Source: an uncultured Oscillospiraceae bacterium (GTDB lineage Bacteria > Bacillota > Clostridia > Oscillospirales > Oscillospiraceae). From it: DNA of 6,559 bases. The stretch's first letter is position 1; the number at the start of each line of letters is the position of its first letter. The notes below the pieces were generated by a model. The model saw nothing but the letters and a program-made list of their open reading frames with translations, did not search any database and was not told where the DNA came from. The DNA lies in contig CANRNA010000103.1 in the NCBI GenBank assembly GCA_947631805.1, forward strand, positions 1 to 6,559. The letters are read 5' to 3'. Of this stretch, positions 1 through 5,897 are shown in pieces. The translations under genes and the position numbers were made by a program.

Positions 1-2150
1 CGTCTGTTTTTGCTGGCGGCCAGGAGCAGCCCGGCGGCGCACAGGGCCAGCAGCGCCAGCCAGGGGAGGAAGACGGTCTCGTCCCCGGTGCGGGGGGCGC
101 CCGGCTGCCCGCCCGAGGAGGGCGCGAGGGCCGGGACCGCCGTGGGCGCGGCTGTGGAAGTGGGGGACGGTGTTTCTGTGGAAAATGGAGTTGGTGCTTC
201 TGTGGGGATAGGCGTTTCTGTCGGCGGGATATTCGGCGTCTCAGTGGGAGAAGGCGTTTCCGGGGGCGCAGGCCTCGGCGCTATCGTAGGCTCGGGTGTG
301 GGCTCGATAGTGGGAGCGGGTTCCGCCGTAGGTTCAGGCGTGGGCTCCATGGTGGACGCGGGCTCTGCCGTAGGTTCAGGCGTGGGCTCCGTGGTGGGAG
401 CGGGCTCCACCGTGGGTTCAGGTGTGGGCTCTATGGTGGGAGCGGGTTCCGCTGTGGGGCCAGGTGTGGGCTCCGTAGTGGGAACGGGCTCCGCCGTAGG
501 TTCAGGTGTTGGTTCCGTAGTGGGAGCAGGCTCCGCCGTGGGTCCAGGCGTGGGCTCCATGGTGGGAGTAGGTTCTGCTGTAGGCTCAGGTGTGGGCTCC
601 ATGGTGGGAGTAGGTTCTGCCGTAGGCTCAGGCGTGGGCTCCGTGGTGGGAGCGGGCTCTGCCGTGGGTTCAGGTGTTGGCTCCGTAGTGGGAGCGGGTT
701 CTGCCGTAGGCTCAGGTGTAGGCTCCGTAGTGGGAGCGGGTTCCGCCGTAGGGCCAGGCGTGGGCTCCGTAGTGGGAGCGGGTTCCGCTGTGGGCACGGG
801 CATCGGCTCCGTGGTGGGAGTAGGTTCCGCCGTAGGTTCAGGTGTCGGTTCTGTAGTGGGAACAGGTTCCACTGTGGGTTCAGGTGTGGGCTCCGTGGAG
901 GGAGCAGGCTCTGCCGTGGGTTCCGGCGTCGGCTCCGTAGTGGGAATCGGTTCCTCGGTGGGGCCGGGGAGCGGTTCTGCTGTCGGAATGGGCTCTTCTG
1001 TGGGGGAAGGCTCCGCTGTGGGTTCAGGCGTAGGCTCAGCGGTGGGGATAGGCGCCTCCGTTGGCGCGGGCTCCGCCGGGGGGTCCAAAATGGGGTAGCC
1101 CAGGTTGTTGTCCGGACTGTCGGCGGGATAGAAGGCCCCGCCCAGGCTGTCGGGAAAGGCGGCGTCCTTGAGCTGCTCGGTGGGCACGCCTGTCATGGCC
1201 GGACCGCTGCCGCCGCCGCCCGCGCCGGGAAGCCCGGCGGCCAGGTCCTGGTCGTAGTAGACGTTGGAGGCGCTGCTCCCATCCCAGCGCCCGGCAAAGG
1301 CCCCGGCGTTGGCGCTGTTGGCGTCAATGCTGCCAGCGGCGTAGCAGTTGCGCACGTCGGGCGGGCAGGCGCCCTCAGACGCCGCGCCGTCCAGCGCCCC
1401 GGCAAAGCCGCCCACGCAGGCCCCGTCGCCGGTGACCCACACGGAGGCGGTACTGTAGCAGTTGGTGATGCTGCCCCGGCCGTCCGGGGAGCCCTGGATG
1501 ACGCCCGCCACGCCTCCGGCAAAAATGTTGCCGCCGCTGTTGCCCCCGGCATAGACGAACCCCTGGACGCCGCACCTGTCCATGACGGTGACGCCGGTGG
1601 CCTCGCCCACCAGGCCGCCCGTGACGAGGGCCTCGTCCGGCGTGCCCCAGCCCGCGGCGGAGATGGAGCCCCGCACCCGCACGTTTTCCAGCGTGCCGTT
1701 GCTCATCCGTCCGGCCACGCCGCCCGCCGCGTGGAGCCCGCCGGTGTAGATGGTCAGCTCCAGCGACAGGTCCCGGACCGTGGCGTTGTGGGTGGCGGCG
1801 AAAAAGCCGGAGGCGGTGGTCCGGCCGTTGGGGGTGATGTTCAGCCCCCGTATGGTGTGGCCGCCTCCGTCAAATACCCCCTGGAACACGTGGGAGAGGT
1901 CCTCCCCGTTGTCCCAGCCGATGGCGATGAAGGTCCTGCCGGTCATATCTATATCCGCGGCCAGGACCACGGTCTGTCCGGCGTAGGTGACGCCGCTGTT
2001 CACGTTTTGGGCGAAGGCGTTCAGCGCCTCCGGGCTGTCGATGACCAGCGCCGGGCCGTCCGCCCGGGCGGAAGAGCTCAGGCTCACCAGCAGCGCCAGG
2101 CAGAGCAAAAGACCGGCCAGGCGGCCGGTCCTTTTCCAACTGGTTTTCAT
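1..2150 (-). CDS. Sortase-anchored GLUG-type surface protein with Pro/Thr/Glu repeat stalk (partial; C-terminal end off window)
   Basis: I read this frame directly from the minus strand: it is open from an ATG at 2150 to the window edge (716 codons, no stop). Residues 1-30 look like a Sec signal peptide: basic start (MKTSWKR), Leu-rich core, cleavage after SARA. Residues 31 to about 350 are Gly-rich, with GLUG/beta-helix-like repeats: VFQGVFDGGGHTIRGLNI (88-105), GGVAGRMSNGTLENV (143-157), GGLVGE (178-183), AGGVAGV (211-217), VGGFAG (246-251). An NNLGYPIL segment (348-355), typical of the end of GLUG domains, follows. Residues of about 357-677 form a stalk rich in Pro, Thr and Glu; APRTG (685-689), a hydrophobic helix (693-712) and a Lys/Arg tail end the visible part. 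These features imply export and covalent attachment to the wall. The ligand and function of the head are unknown; adhesion is a guess. The Shine-Dalgarno GAGGGG lies 7 bases before the ATG. No sortase gene is in view. Confidence 0.9.
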   Translation of the reverse strand, partial: MKTSWKRTGRLAGLLLCLALLVSLSSSARADGPALVIDSPEALNAFAQNVNSGVTYAGQTVVLAADIDMTGRTFIAIGWDNGEDLSHVFQGVFDGGGHTIRGLNITPNGRTTASGFFAATHNATVRDLSLELTIYTGGLHAAGGVAGRMSNGTLENVRVRGSISAAGWGTPDEALVTGGLVGEATGVTVMDRCGVQGFVYAGGNSGGNIFAGGVAGVIQGSPDGRGSITNCYSTASVWVTGDGACVGGFAGALDGAASEGACPPDVRNCYAAGSIDANSANAGAFAGRWDGSSASNVYYDQDLAAGLPGAGGGGSGPAMTGVPTEQLKDAAFPDSLGGAFYPADSPDNNLGYPILDPPAEPAPTEAPIPTAEPTPEPTAEPSPTEEPIPTAEPLPGPTEEPIPTTEPTPEPTAEPAPSTEPTPEPTVEPVPTTEPTPEPTAEPTPTTEPMPVPTAEPAPTTEPTPGPTAEPAPTTEPTPEPTAEPAPTTEPTPEPTAEPAPTTEPTPEPTAEPTPTMEPTPEPTAEPTPTMEPTPGPTAEPAPTTEPTPEPTAEPVPTTEPTPGPTAEPAPTIEPTPEPTVEPAPTTEPTPEPTAEPASTMEPTPEPTAEPAPTIEPTPEPTIAPRPAPPETPSPTETPNIPPTETPIPTEAPTPFSTETPSPTSTAAPTAVPALAPSSGGQPGAPRTGDETVFLPWLALLALCAAGLLLAASKNR
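9..98 (-). other. LPXTG-like cell-wall sorting signal (APRTG, hydrophobic helix, basic tail)
   Basis: Coding-strand residues 685-714 of the surface protein read APRTGDE, then about 20 hydrophobic residues (VFLPWLALLALCAAGLLLAA), then SKN and Arg. This is the three-part layout of a sortase substrate. The first motif position is Ala rather than Leu; clostridial sortases often accept variants such as SPXTG, NPXTG or PPXTG, so APRTG is plausible but not proven. The tail continues beyond the window edge. Confidence 0.8.
289..1002 (-). repeat. 17 tandem 42-bp in-frame repeats encoding the wall-spanning stalk
   Basis: Seventeen contiguous, slightly diverged 42-bp units fill this span exactly (17 x 42 = 714 bases). 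On the coding strand each unit gives 14 residues with the consensus EPTPEPTAEPAPTT. The variation is mainly E/G at position 5, A/V at 8, A/T/V/I at 11 and T/M/I at 14. An 18-bp partial unit follows at 1003-1020 and one more diverged full unit at 1021-1062. The flanks 120-288 and 1063-1080 have the same PT-rich character without strict periodicity. Because 42 is a multiple of 3, gain or loss of units keeps the frame. The sequence is acidic and Pro-rich, as expected for an extended, unstructured, possibly O-glycosylated stalk (inference). Confidence 0.95.
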
Positions 2151-2157
2151 TTTTATT

Positions 2158-2223
2158 CCCCTCTTGTGATCGTTTCATAGTTGGAAGGGCCGTTCGGCCT
2201 CGTCCCATTGTATACAAGAGGGG
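2158..2223 (-). promoter_or_regulatory. Inverted repeat able to sequester the surface-protein ribosome binding site
   Basis: In the 103-base spacer between cls and the surface gene, the minus strand carries CCCCTCTTGT (2223-2214) and, 46 bases later, its exact reverse complement ACAAGAGGGG (2167-2158). The second arm contains the GAGGGG Shine-Dalgarno, 7 bases before the ATG at 2150. A small GGCC-GAAC-GGCC hairpin (about 2199-2188) sits in the loop. The first arm can alternatively pair through CTTGT (2218-2214) with ACAAG just upstream (2229-2225), giving two mutually exclusive folds. Pairing would hide the start site only in transcripts that include 2223, for example read-through from cls. 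I find no convincing -35/-10 pair for this gene: a lone TACAAT at 2212-2207 lacks a -35. The sequence match is seen; the regulatory role is inferred. Confidence 0.45.
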
Positions 2224-2253
2224 GCTTGTTTGTGCTTTGCGGGGGCGGAAATG

Positions 2254-3822
2254 TCACATGAGGGGGGCGGCCAGCTTCAGCAGACAGCCCAGCAGGCGGG
2301 TGGACAGCTTCTGCTCCCGGACAGTGCGCAGGGTGACGGCCCGGCACTGGGGGAAGGTGTTTTTGAAGTCCCGGAGGATGTCGTCGATGGCGGGGGTCTT
2401 GTACAGCAGCGCGGCGCACTCAAAGTGCAGATACAGGCTGCGGTAATCCAGGTTGATGGTGCCCACCACGGCCTTTGTCCCGTCGCTGACGAACACCTTG
2501 GAGTGGACGAAGCCGGGGGTGTACTCATAAATTCGTACGCCCGCCTCCACCAGCTCCTTGTAGTGGCTCTTGGCCAGGAGGTTGGCGTACTTCTTGTCCG
2601 GGATGCCCGGAAGGATGAGCCGCACGTCCACCCCCCGCCGGGCGGCGAAGGTGAGAGCGGTGACCATCTCCTGGTCCAGGATGAGATAGGGGGTCATGAT
2701 GTACACATAGTCCCGGGCGGTGTGCAGGATATTCAGATACACCATCTCCCCGGTGCGCTCGTCGTCCATGGGGCTGTCCCCGAAGGGGATAACGCAGCCC
2801 AGGTCATCCCCCCGGCTGGGGGTGGGGGCGTTGAGATAGGGCTCGTATATGCGTTGCTGCTCCCCGGCGTTCCACAGCCGCAGGAACATGAGCGTCAGAC
2901 TGCGGACCGCGTCCCCGGATATCATGACGGCGGCGTCCTTCCAGTGGCCGAACTTCTCCCGCCGGTTGATGTACTCGTCCGCCAGGTTCACCCCGCCGGT
3001 GAAGCCCACCTTTCCGTCGATGACCAGTATCTTCCGGTGGTCCCGGTTGTTATAGGAGGTGGAGATGAAGGGCCGGATGGGGGCGAACACCTTGCACTGG
3101 ATGCCCTTTTCCCGGAGCTTTTTGGGGTAGCTGTAGGGCAGGCGCATGATGGCGCAGGTCCCATCGTACAGCACCCGCACATCCACTCCCTGGCGGACCT
3201 TCCGGGCCAGGATGTCCACCACGCTGTCCCACATCTCGCCCTCTTCCACGATGAAATACTCCAGGAAGATGAAGCGCTCCGCCTTTTCCAGCTCCCGGAG
3301 CATGGCCTCGTATTTGCTCTCCCCCTGGGAGAAGTAGACGACGGGGCTGTTCTCATACACGGCGTAGCCGTTGCGCCCGGCGGCGTACACCGCCAGGGGA
3401 TAGAAGTCGGGCTCCTCCCGCTTCAGCCGGGCCATCAGCTCGCCCTGCTCCGGCATGAGAGGGGCGCTCTCGGCCACGATCTTTTGCAGGAGCTCCTGCT
3501 CCGCCCGGTGGCCGATGTCGAAGGCGATGAACAGATACAGCAGCACGCCGAAGACCGGCACCAGCGCCACGATGATGCACCAGGTGAGCTTCACGGTGGG
3601 GTCCAGCCGGGTGTTGAGCAGATAGGCCAGAAACACCGCCGTCAGGACGTTGACCAACCCGGACAGATAGATGCTGTACTGCTCCAGCCGCCCGAAGACC
3701 ACAAAGATGAAGGCCATCTGGACCAGCACCATCATGGTCACCACCGCGCCGCGGCCGAAGACGATGTTCAGCAGTCCCCGGCGGGGGCGGGTGTTGCGCA
3801 CGGAATTTTCCTGCTCGGTCAT
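2254..3822 (-). CDS. cls: Cardiolipin synthase (phospholipase D superfamily)
   Basis: 522 residues. Bacterial Cls enzymes join two phosphatidylglycerols into cardiolipin plus glycerol at the inner face of the membrane. Three N-terminal hydrophobic segments (about 25-43, 50-69, 80-101) precede two HxKxxxxD catalytic motifs, H262/K264/D269 in DHRKILVIDG and H440/K442/D447 in VHSKVFVSDG. Each is followed by the usual Gly/Asn block (GGVNLADEY at 276-284; GTINLDYRS at 454-462). Length and order match the roughly 480-520-residue ClsA-type family. The frame stays open upstream to 4374, but that stretch overlaps yihY. The ATG at 3822 is chosen because AAGGAGG lies 7 bases before it and the N-terminus then fits the family. 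It starts 32 bases after yihY, so the two are probably co-transcribed. No clear terminator follows the stop codon; only a weak 5-bp hairpin (2229-2214) is present. Confidence 0.95.
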   Translation of the reverse strand: MTEQENSVRNTRPRRGLLNIVFGRGAVVTMMVLVQMAFIFVVFGRLEQYSIYLSGLVNVLTAVFLAYLLNTRLDPTVKLTWCIIVALVPVFGVLLYLFIAFDIGHRAEQELLQKIVAESAPLMPEQGELMARLKREEPDFYPLAVYAAGRNGYAVYENSPVVYFSQGESKYEAMLRELEKAERFIFLEYFIVEEGEMWDSVVDILARKVRQGVDVRVLYDGTCAIMRLPYSYPKKLREKGIQCKVFAPIRPFISTSYNNRDHRKILVIDGKVGFTGGVNLADEYINRREKFGHWKDAAVMISGDAVRSLTLMFLRLWNAGEQQRIYEPYLNAPTPSRGDDLGCVIPFGDSPMDDERTGEMVYLNILHTARDYVYIMTPYLILDQEMVTALTFAARRGVDVRLILPGIPDKKYANLLAKSHYKELVEAGVRIYEYTPGFVHSKVFVSDGTKAVVGTINLDYRSLYLHFECAALLYKTPAIDDILRDFKNTFPQCRAVTLRTVREQKLSTRLLGCLLKLAAPLM

Positions 3823-3829
3823 GGTTCTC

Positions 3830-3843
3830 CCTCCTTCCTCCTT
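3830..3843 (-). promoter_or_regulatory. Tandem Shine-Dalgarno that fixes the cls start
   Basis: The minus strand carries AAGGAGG twice back to back (3843-3837 and 3836-3830). The second copy ends 7 bases before the ATG at 3822. This decides the start within a much longer open frame and predicts efficient translation of cls. Confidence 0.85.
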
Positions 3844-3844
3844 T

Positions 3845-3863
3845 GCGGCGGTGTTTACGCCGC
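3845..3863 (-). other. Short GC stem-loop around the yihY stop codon
   Basis: GCGGCG (3863-3858) and CGCCGC (3850-3845) form a perfect 6-bp stem with a 7-base loop that contains the yihY TAA. No T-run follows, so it is not an intrinsic terminator. It directly precedes the tandem cls Shine-Dalgarno and could affect mRNA stability or processing between the two genes, or be incidental. Confidence 0.35.
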
Positions 3864-4664
3864 TTTCTCCAGCTGGGTGTTCAGCCAGGCCCCCAAAAAC
3901 AGCAGATACAGCGAGCAGTACATCCAGAACAGGGAGATGATCACGATGGCCAGGCCCCCGTATACGCTGAAAAACCGGAACCGCTCCACCGCCCAGGAGT
4001 AGACCTGGGAGAAGGCCAGCCAGGTGGCGGCGGAGAAGGCCGCCCCCGGGAGCTGGCGGCGGAAGATCAGCTCCCGCCGGGGCACGTAGCGGAACATCAG
4101 GGCGTTGATGACCGTCACCAGGGCGAAGAACACCACTCCCCGCAGCCGCAGCAGCACCGCCCAGAGCCCGGTCCCGTCCGGCAGCAGGCCGACGGAGGCC
4201 AAAAGCCGCTCCCCGAAAAACAGCAGGGCCAGATTCGCCAGAATGAGCACGATCAGCGCCGCGGTGTACAATGCCCCCATGAGCCGCCGCCGCAGATATC
4301 CGCCGTAGCTCTTGCCGTCGTATATCTGCCCCACGGCCCGCATGACGAGTCCCAGGAACTTTCCCGCGGACCACAGCTCCACCACAAGGCCCACCACCAG
4401 CGCCACCGCCGACCCGGCGTATATGTCCGGCACCAGGGAGCCGAGAAGCTCCTGGAAGGGTCCGGGGGCGTAGCTCAGCAGGGCTTCCTGGAGCTGCTGC
4501 TCGGTGAAGGGCAGATAGGGCAGCAGGCCCAGCACCACCACGGCCAGGGGGCCCAGGGAGAAAAACAGGTAATAGGTGCCGCTGGTGGCGTACAGCCAGA
4601 TATCCGTCCGGCTGTACTCTTCCGCCGCCTGTTTCAGCTTTTGCAGCGCCGTGCCCTCTCTCAT
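3855..4664 (-). CDS. YihY/BrkB family integral membrane protein
   Basis: 269 residues with about six membrane segments (roughly 27-49, 83-106, 130-150, 172-192, 206-226, 237-262), the layout of the YihY/BrkB family. Family hallmarks are visible: TYYLFFSLGPL early (30-40), YVPRR in the loop before helix 5 (193-197), PGAAFSAATW at the start of helix 5 (206-215), and FFSVYGGLA before a long final helix (231-239). The biochemical function is not established; the family was once misassigned as ribonuclease BN. Helix boundaries are by eye. The ribosome binding site is poor: GGAG abuts the ATG at 4664 with almost no spacing, so either initiation is weak or the leader matters. No upstream ATG or GTG was seen before the frame enters the terminator hairpin. 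It has its own promoter (4720-4748) and is followed closely by cls, suggesting a shared envelope role. Confidence 0.9.
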   Translation of the reverse strand: MREGTALQKLKQAAEEYSRTDIWLYATSGTYYLFFSLGPLAVVVLGLLPYLPFTEQQLQEALLSYAPGPFQELLGSLVPDIYAGSAVALVVGLVVELWSAGKFLGLVMRAVGQIYDGKSYGGYLRRRLMGALYTAALIVLILANLALLFFGERLLASVGLLPDGTGLWAVLLRLRGVVFFALVTVINALMFRYVPRRELIFRRQLPGAAFSAATWLAFSQVYSWAVERFRFFSVYGGLAIVIISLFWMYCSLYLLFLGAWLNTQLEKAA

Positions 4665-4682
4665 CTCCGCCCCCGCTTTCTC

Positions 4683-4710
4683 AAAAAAGGCCGCCCGGCT
4701 GGGCGGCCTT
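4683..4710 (-). terminator. Rho-independent terminator after the PerR-like gene; also the yihY leader hairpin
   Basis: On the minus strand AAGGCCGCCC (4710-4701), a 4-base loop and GGGCGGCCTT (4696-4687) form a perfect 10-bp GC-rich stem. It runs into six T residues (4688-4683). It lies 67 bases after the regulator's stop codon and only 19 bases before the yihY ATG. There is no comparable T-run on the plus strand, so it acts in the minus direction. Confidence 0.9.
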
Positions 4711-4719
4711 GCTTATTCT

Positions 4720-4748
4720 AGTATACTGTGCCGGGGGCAGAATATCAA
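4720..4748 (-). promoter_or_regulatory. Sigma-70/SigA-type promoter for yihY-cls
   Basis: TTGATA (4748-4743, 5/6 to consensus) and TATACT (4725-4720, 5/6) are separated by exactly 17 bases. A T-rich stretch (about 4756-4750 on the minus strand) lies just upstream, like an UP element. Predicted initiation is near 4713-4714, only about 4 bases before the hairpin at 4710. The promoter sits between the regulator's stop codon and its terminator. Confidence 0.75.
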
Positions 4749-4776
4749 GAAAAAAACGGCGGGAAATGAAGCGCTC

Positions 4777-5139
4777 TCAACCCCTGCACGCGGGACAGAT
4801 GTGGTAGAGCTTCAGGTCGTAGCCGGTGATGGTAAGGCCCTGGGCCTTGGCCAGAGGGTCCAGCAGGCCGTCCGGGAGGACCAGGTCCTCCACCCGGCCG
4901 CACCGCTGGCATATCAGGTGGGGATGGGGCCGCCGCTCCCGGTCGTAGCGGGCGGGGGCGTCCGGCATCTCCAGCTTTCGTATCTGCCCCTCCTGGACCA
5001 GCAGGCCCAGGTTGCGGTATACGGTGCCCCGTGCCAGGGAGGGCATCTCCGCCCTGGCCAGGTCATATATCTCCTCCGCCGTCCGGTGCTCCGGCGCGGC
5101 GGTGATGATGTTATAGATGAGCTGCCGCTGCCTGGTCAT
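4777..5139 (-). CDS. perR: Fur-family metalloregulator, PerR-like
   Basis: 120 residues from the ATG at 5139. A winged-helix DNA-binding half (TAEEIYDLAR, then RGTVYRNLGLLVQEG at 37-51) is followed by a metal-binding dimerisation half. Structural zinc Cys pairs are CQRC (77-80) and CPAC (115-118). The regulatory metal site matches Bacillus PerR ligand by ligand: H18 (PerR H37), D66 (D85), H72 (H91), H74 (H93) and D85 (D104). Asp at the second and last sites favours PerR, a peroxide sensor, over Fur, which has Glu there. It is shorter than B. subtilis PerR (145 residues), mostly at the N-terminus. A GTG at 5148 is in frame, but it overlaps the Shine-Dalgarno AGGAG (5152-5148), which sits 8 bases before the ATG; the ATG is therefore the start. 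The gene has its own promoter and likely operator, and its own terminator. Fur-family identity is firm; PerR subtype is inference. Confidence 0.9.
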   Translation of the reverse strand: MTRQRQLIYNIITAAPEHRTAEEIYDLARAEMPSLARGTVYRNLGLLVQEGQIRKLEMPDAPARYDRERRPHPHLICQRCGRVEDLVLPDGLLDPLAKAQGLTITGYDLKLYHICPACRG

Positions 5140-5161
5140 GGCTGTCACTCCTATAAGAAAA

Positions 5162-5176
5162 TAGGATTCATTCCTA
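5162..5176 (-). promoter_or_regulatory. Candidate Fur/PerR-type operator (7-1-7 inverted repeat)
   Basis: The plus-strand sequence TAGGATTCATTCCTA is an inverted repeat with 7-base arms around one central base; 6 of 7 positions are symmetric. This is the layout of Fur, PerR and Zur boxes, although it differs from the B. subtilis PerR consensus (TTATAATNATTATAA), notably in the GG/CC positions. It overlaps the predicted transcription start (about 5174), where a bound repressor would block initiation of the regulator's own gene. Confidence 0.55.
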
Positions 5177-5180
5177 AATT

Positions 5181-5209
5181 ATTATACCATGGTCCAGGGC
5201 GATGCGCAA
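5181..5209 (-). promoter_or_regulatory. Extended -10 promoter for the PerR-like gene
   Basis: The minus strand has a perfect TATAAT (5186-5181) preceded by TGG (5189-5187), an extended -10 element. A weak -35, TTGCGC (5209-5204), lies at 17-base spacing. The start would be near 5174, leaving a leader of about 35 bases before the ATG at 5139. Confidence 0.75.
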
Positions 5210-5225
5210 GAGGGGAATGGAGCGG

Positions 5226-5894
5226 CTATATATGCAGGAGATATTGATACAGGGGCATCAGGGCGGTGTATATGTCCAGCACCTGGTCCAGCAGCTCCGG
5301 GCCGGGCGGGTCCGGGTCGAACCAGACGGTCTTGCCCATCTCCACCGTCCTGGCGTTGTACCAGTCGTAGAGCAGCGGGCCCGGATCGCCCTTGGGCTTT
5401 TTGTACACCTGCCAATAGGGGGCCAGGTCCGGGCGCTTTTTCAGGTCCCGGACGATCTTTTCCAGCCGCCGGGGGTCGCTGTCGATGCTCTTGCGCCAGC
5501 GCTCCAGCAGCTCCCCCTGCATGTTCCAGCAGCCCATGCCCGCCTCCCAGCTCTTGGCGTCTATGCCGAACCAGAACTGGGGAGTGGGGGTGTATATCTC
5601 CCCGGATACGCCCAGGGAAAACCACAGATGCTCCTTGAAGGGCCCCCGGCCGAACAGCCGTCGAGCGTCCCGCCAGATGCGGGACACGTGCAAGGCGGGG
5701 GCCGCGCCGGGGAAGCGCTCGTCCATGGCCGCCTTCAGGTCCTCGGCCAGGGCGTGGACGGGGATATTCAGACAGCGCTCAAAATCGGCCCGGTGCTCGT
5801 TGAACCAGGGCCGTTCGTTGTTGAAGGACAGGCCCCACAAAAAGGCGGGCAGGTCCTTGGGAAAGCCCTCGAAGGGCGGGATATTTTTGGGCAC
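5226..5894 (-). CDS. DUF2461 domain-containing protein
   Basis: 222 residues, near the usual length of the DUF2461 (TIGR02453) family, whose function is unknown. Family marks are FEGFPKDLPAFL near the start (8-19), FNNERPWFNEHR (24-35), the central WRDARRLF...GPFKEHLWFSLG block (about 73-95) and the G-x-W segment GMGCWNMQGELLERWR (about 118-133). No signal peptide or membrane helix is seen, so it is probably cytoplasmic. The start is a GTG at 5894. It is chosen because AAGGAGGA (5909-5902) lies 8 bases upstream and because it is 3 bases after the aldolase stop codon. Co-transcription and translational coupling with the aldolase are likely, but a shared pathway is not established. No terminator is visible between its TAG and the next promoter, so read-through into the regulator is possible. 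Confidence 0.9.
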   Translation of the reverse strand: MPKNIPPFEGFPKDLPAFLWGLSFNNERPWFNEHRADFERCLNIPVHALAEDLKAAMDERFPGAAPALHVSRIWRDARRLFGRGPFKEHLWFSLGVSGEIYTPTPQFWFGIDAKSWEAGMGCWNMQGELLERWRKSIDSDPRRLEKIVRDLKKRPDLAPYWQVYKKPKGDPGPLLYDWYNARTVEMGKTVWFDPDPPGPELLDQVLDIYTALMPLYQYLLHI

Positions 5895-5897
5895 GGG

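Noticed and set aside
289..1062. CRISPR array.
   Set aside because: The units are directly contiguous, in frame and protein-coding, with no unique spacers between repeats.
10..1098. Long plus-strand open frame encoding a Gly/Val/Ser repeat protein (GSGVGSVVGAGSAV units).
   Set aside because: It is the antisense of the PT/PE stalk repeats. The absence of stops follows from the repeat sequence; it starts at a TTG without a ribosome binding site, and the opposite strand has signal peptide, domain and sorting signal in one continuous frame.
1193..1575. Two overlapping minus-strand open frames in the GLUG region.
   Set aside because: They are out-of-frame shadows of the surface protein gene and show no domain; the surface protein frame is uninterrupted here.
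2207..2235. TACAAT (2212-2207) as the -10 of a surface-gene promoter.
   Set aside because: At 17-base spacing the -35 position reads GCACAA, with almost no match to consensus; a promoter here cannot be supported by sequence alone.
2230..4002. 590-codon plus-strand open frame.
   Set aside because: It is antisense to cls and yihY, whose catalytic motifs and family signatures are clear. The predicted product is His/Gln/Gly-rich low-complexity sequence typical of antisense frames in GC-rich genes.
3823..4374. N-terminal extension of cls to an ATG at 4374.
   Set aside because: This stretch overlaps yihY out of frame, has no family similarity I can recognise, and the tandem Shine-Dalgarno marks 3822 as the start.
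3843..4721. 292-codon plus-strand open frame.
   Set aside because: It is antisense to yihY and runs through the terminator hairpin; its product has no recognisable domain and biased composition.
5140..5148. GTG at 5148 as the start of the Fur-family gene.
   Set aside because: The GTG overlaps the Shine-Dalgarno AGGAG; the ATG at 5139 has correct 8-base spacing.
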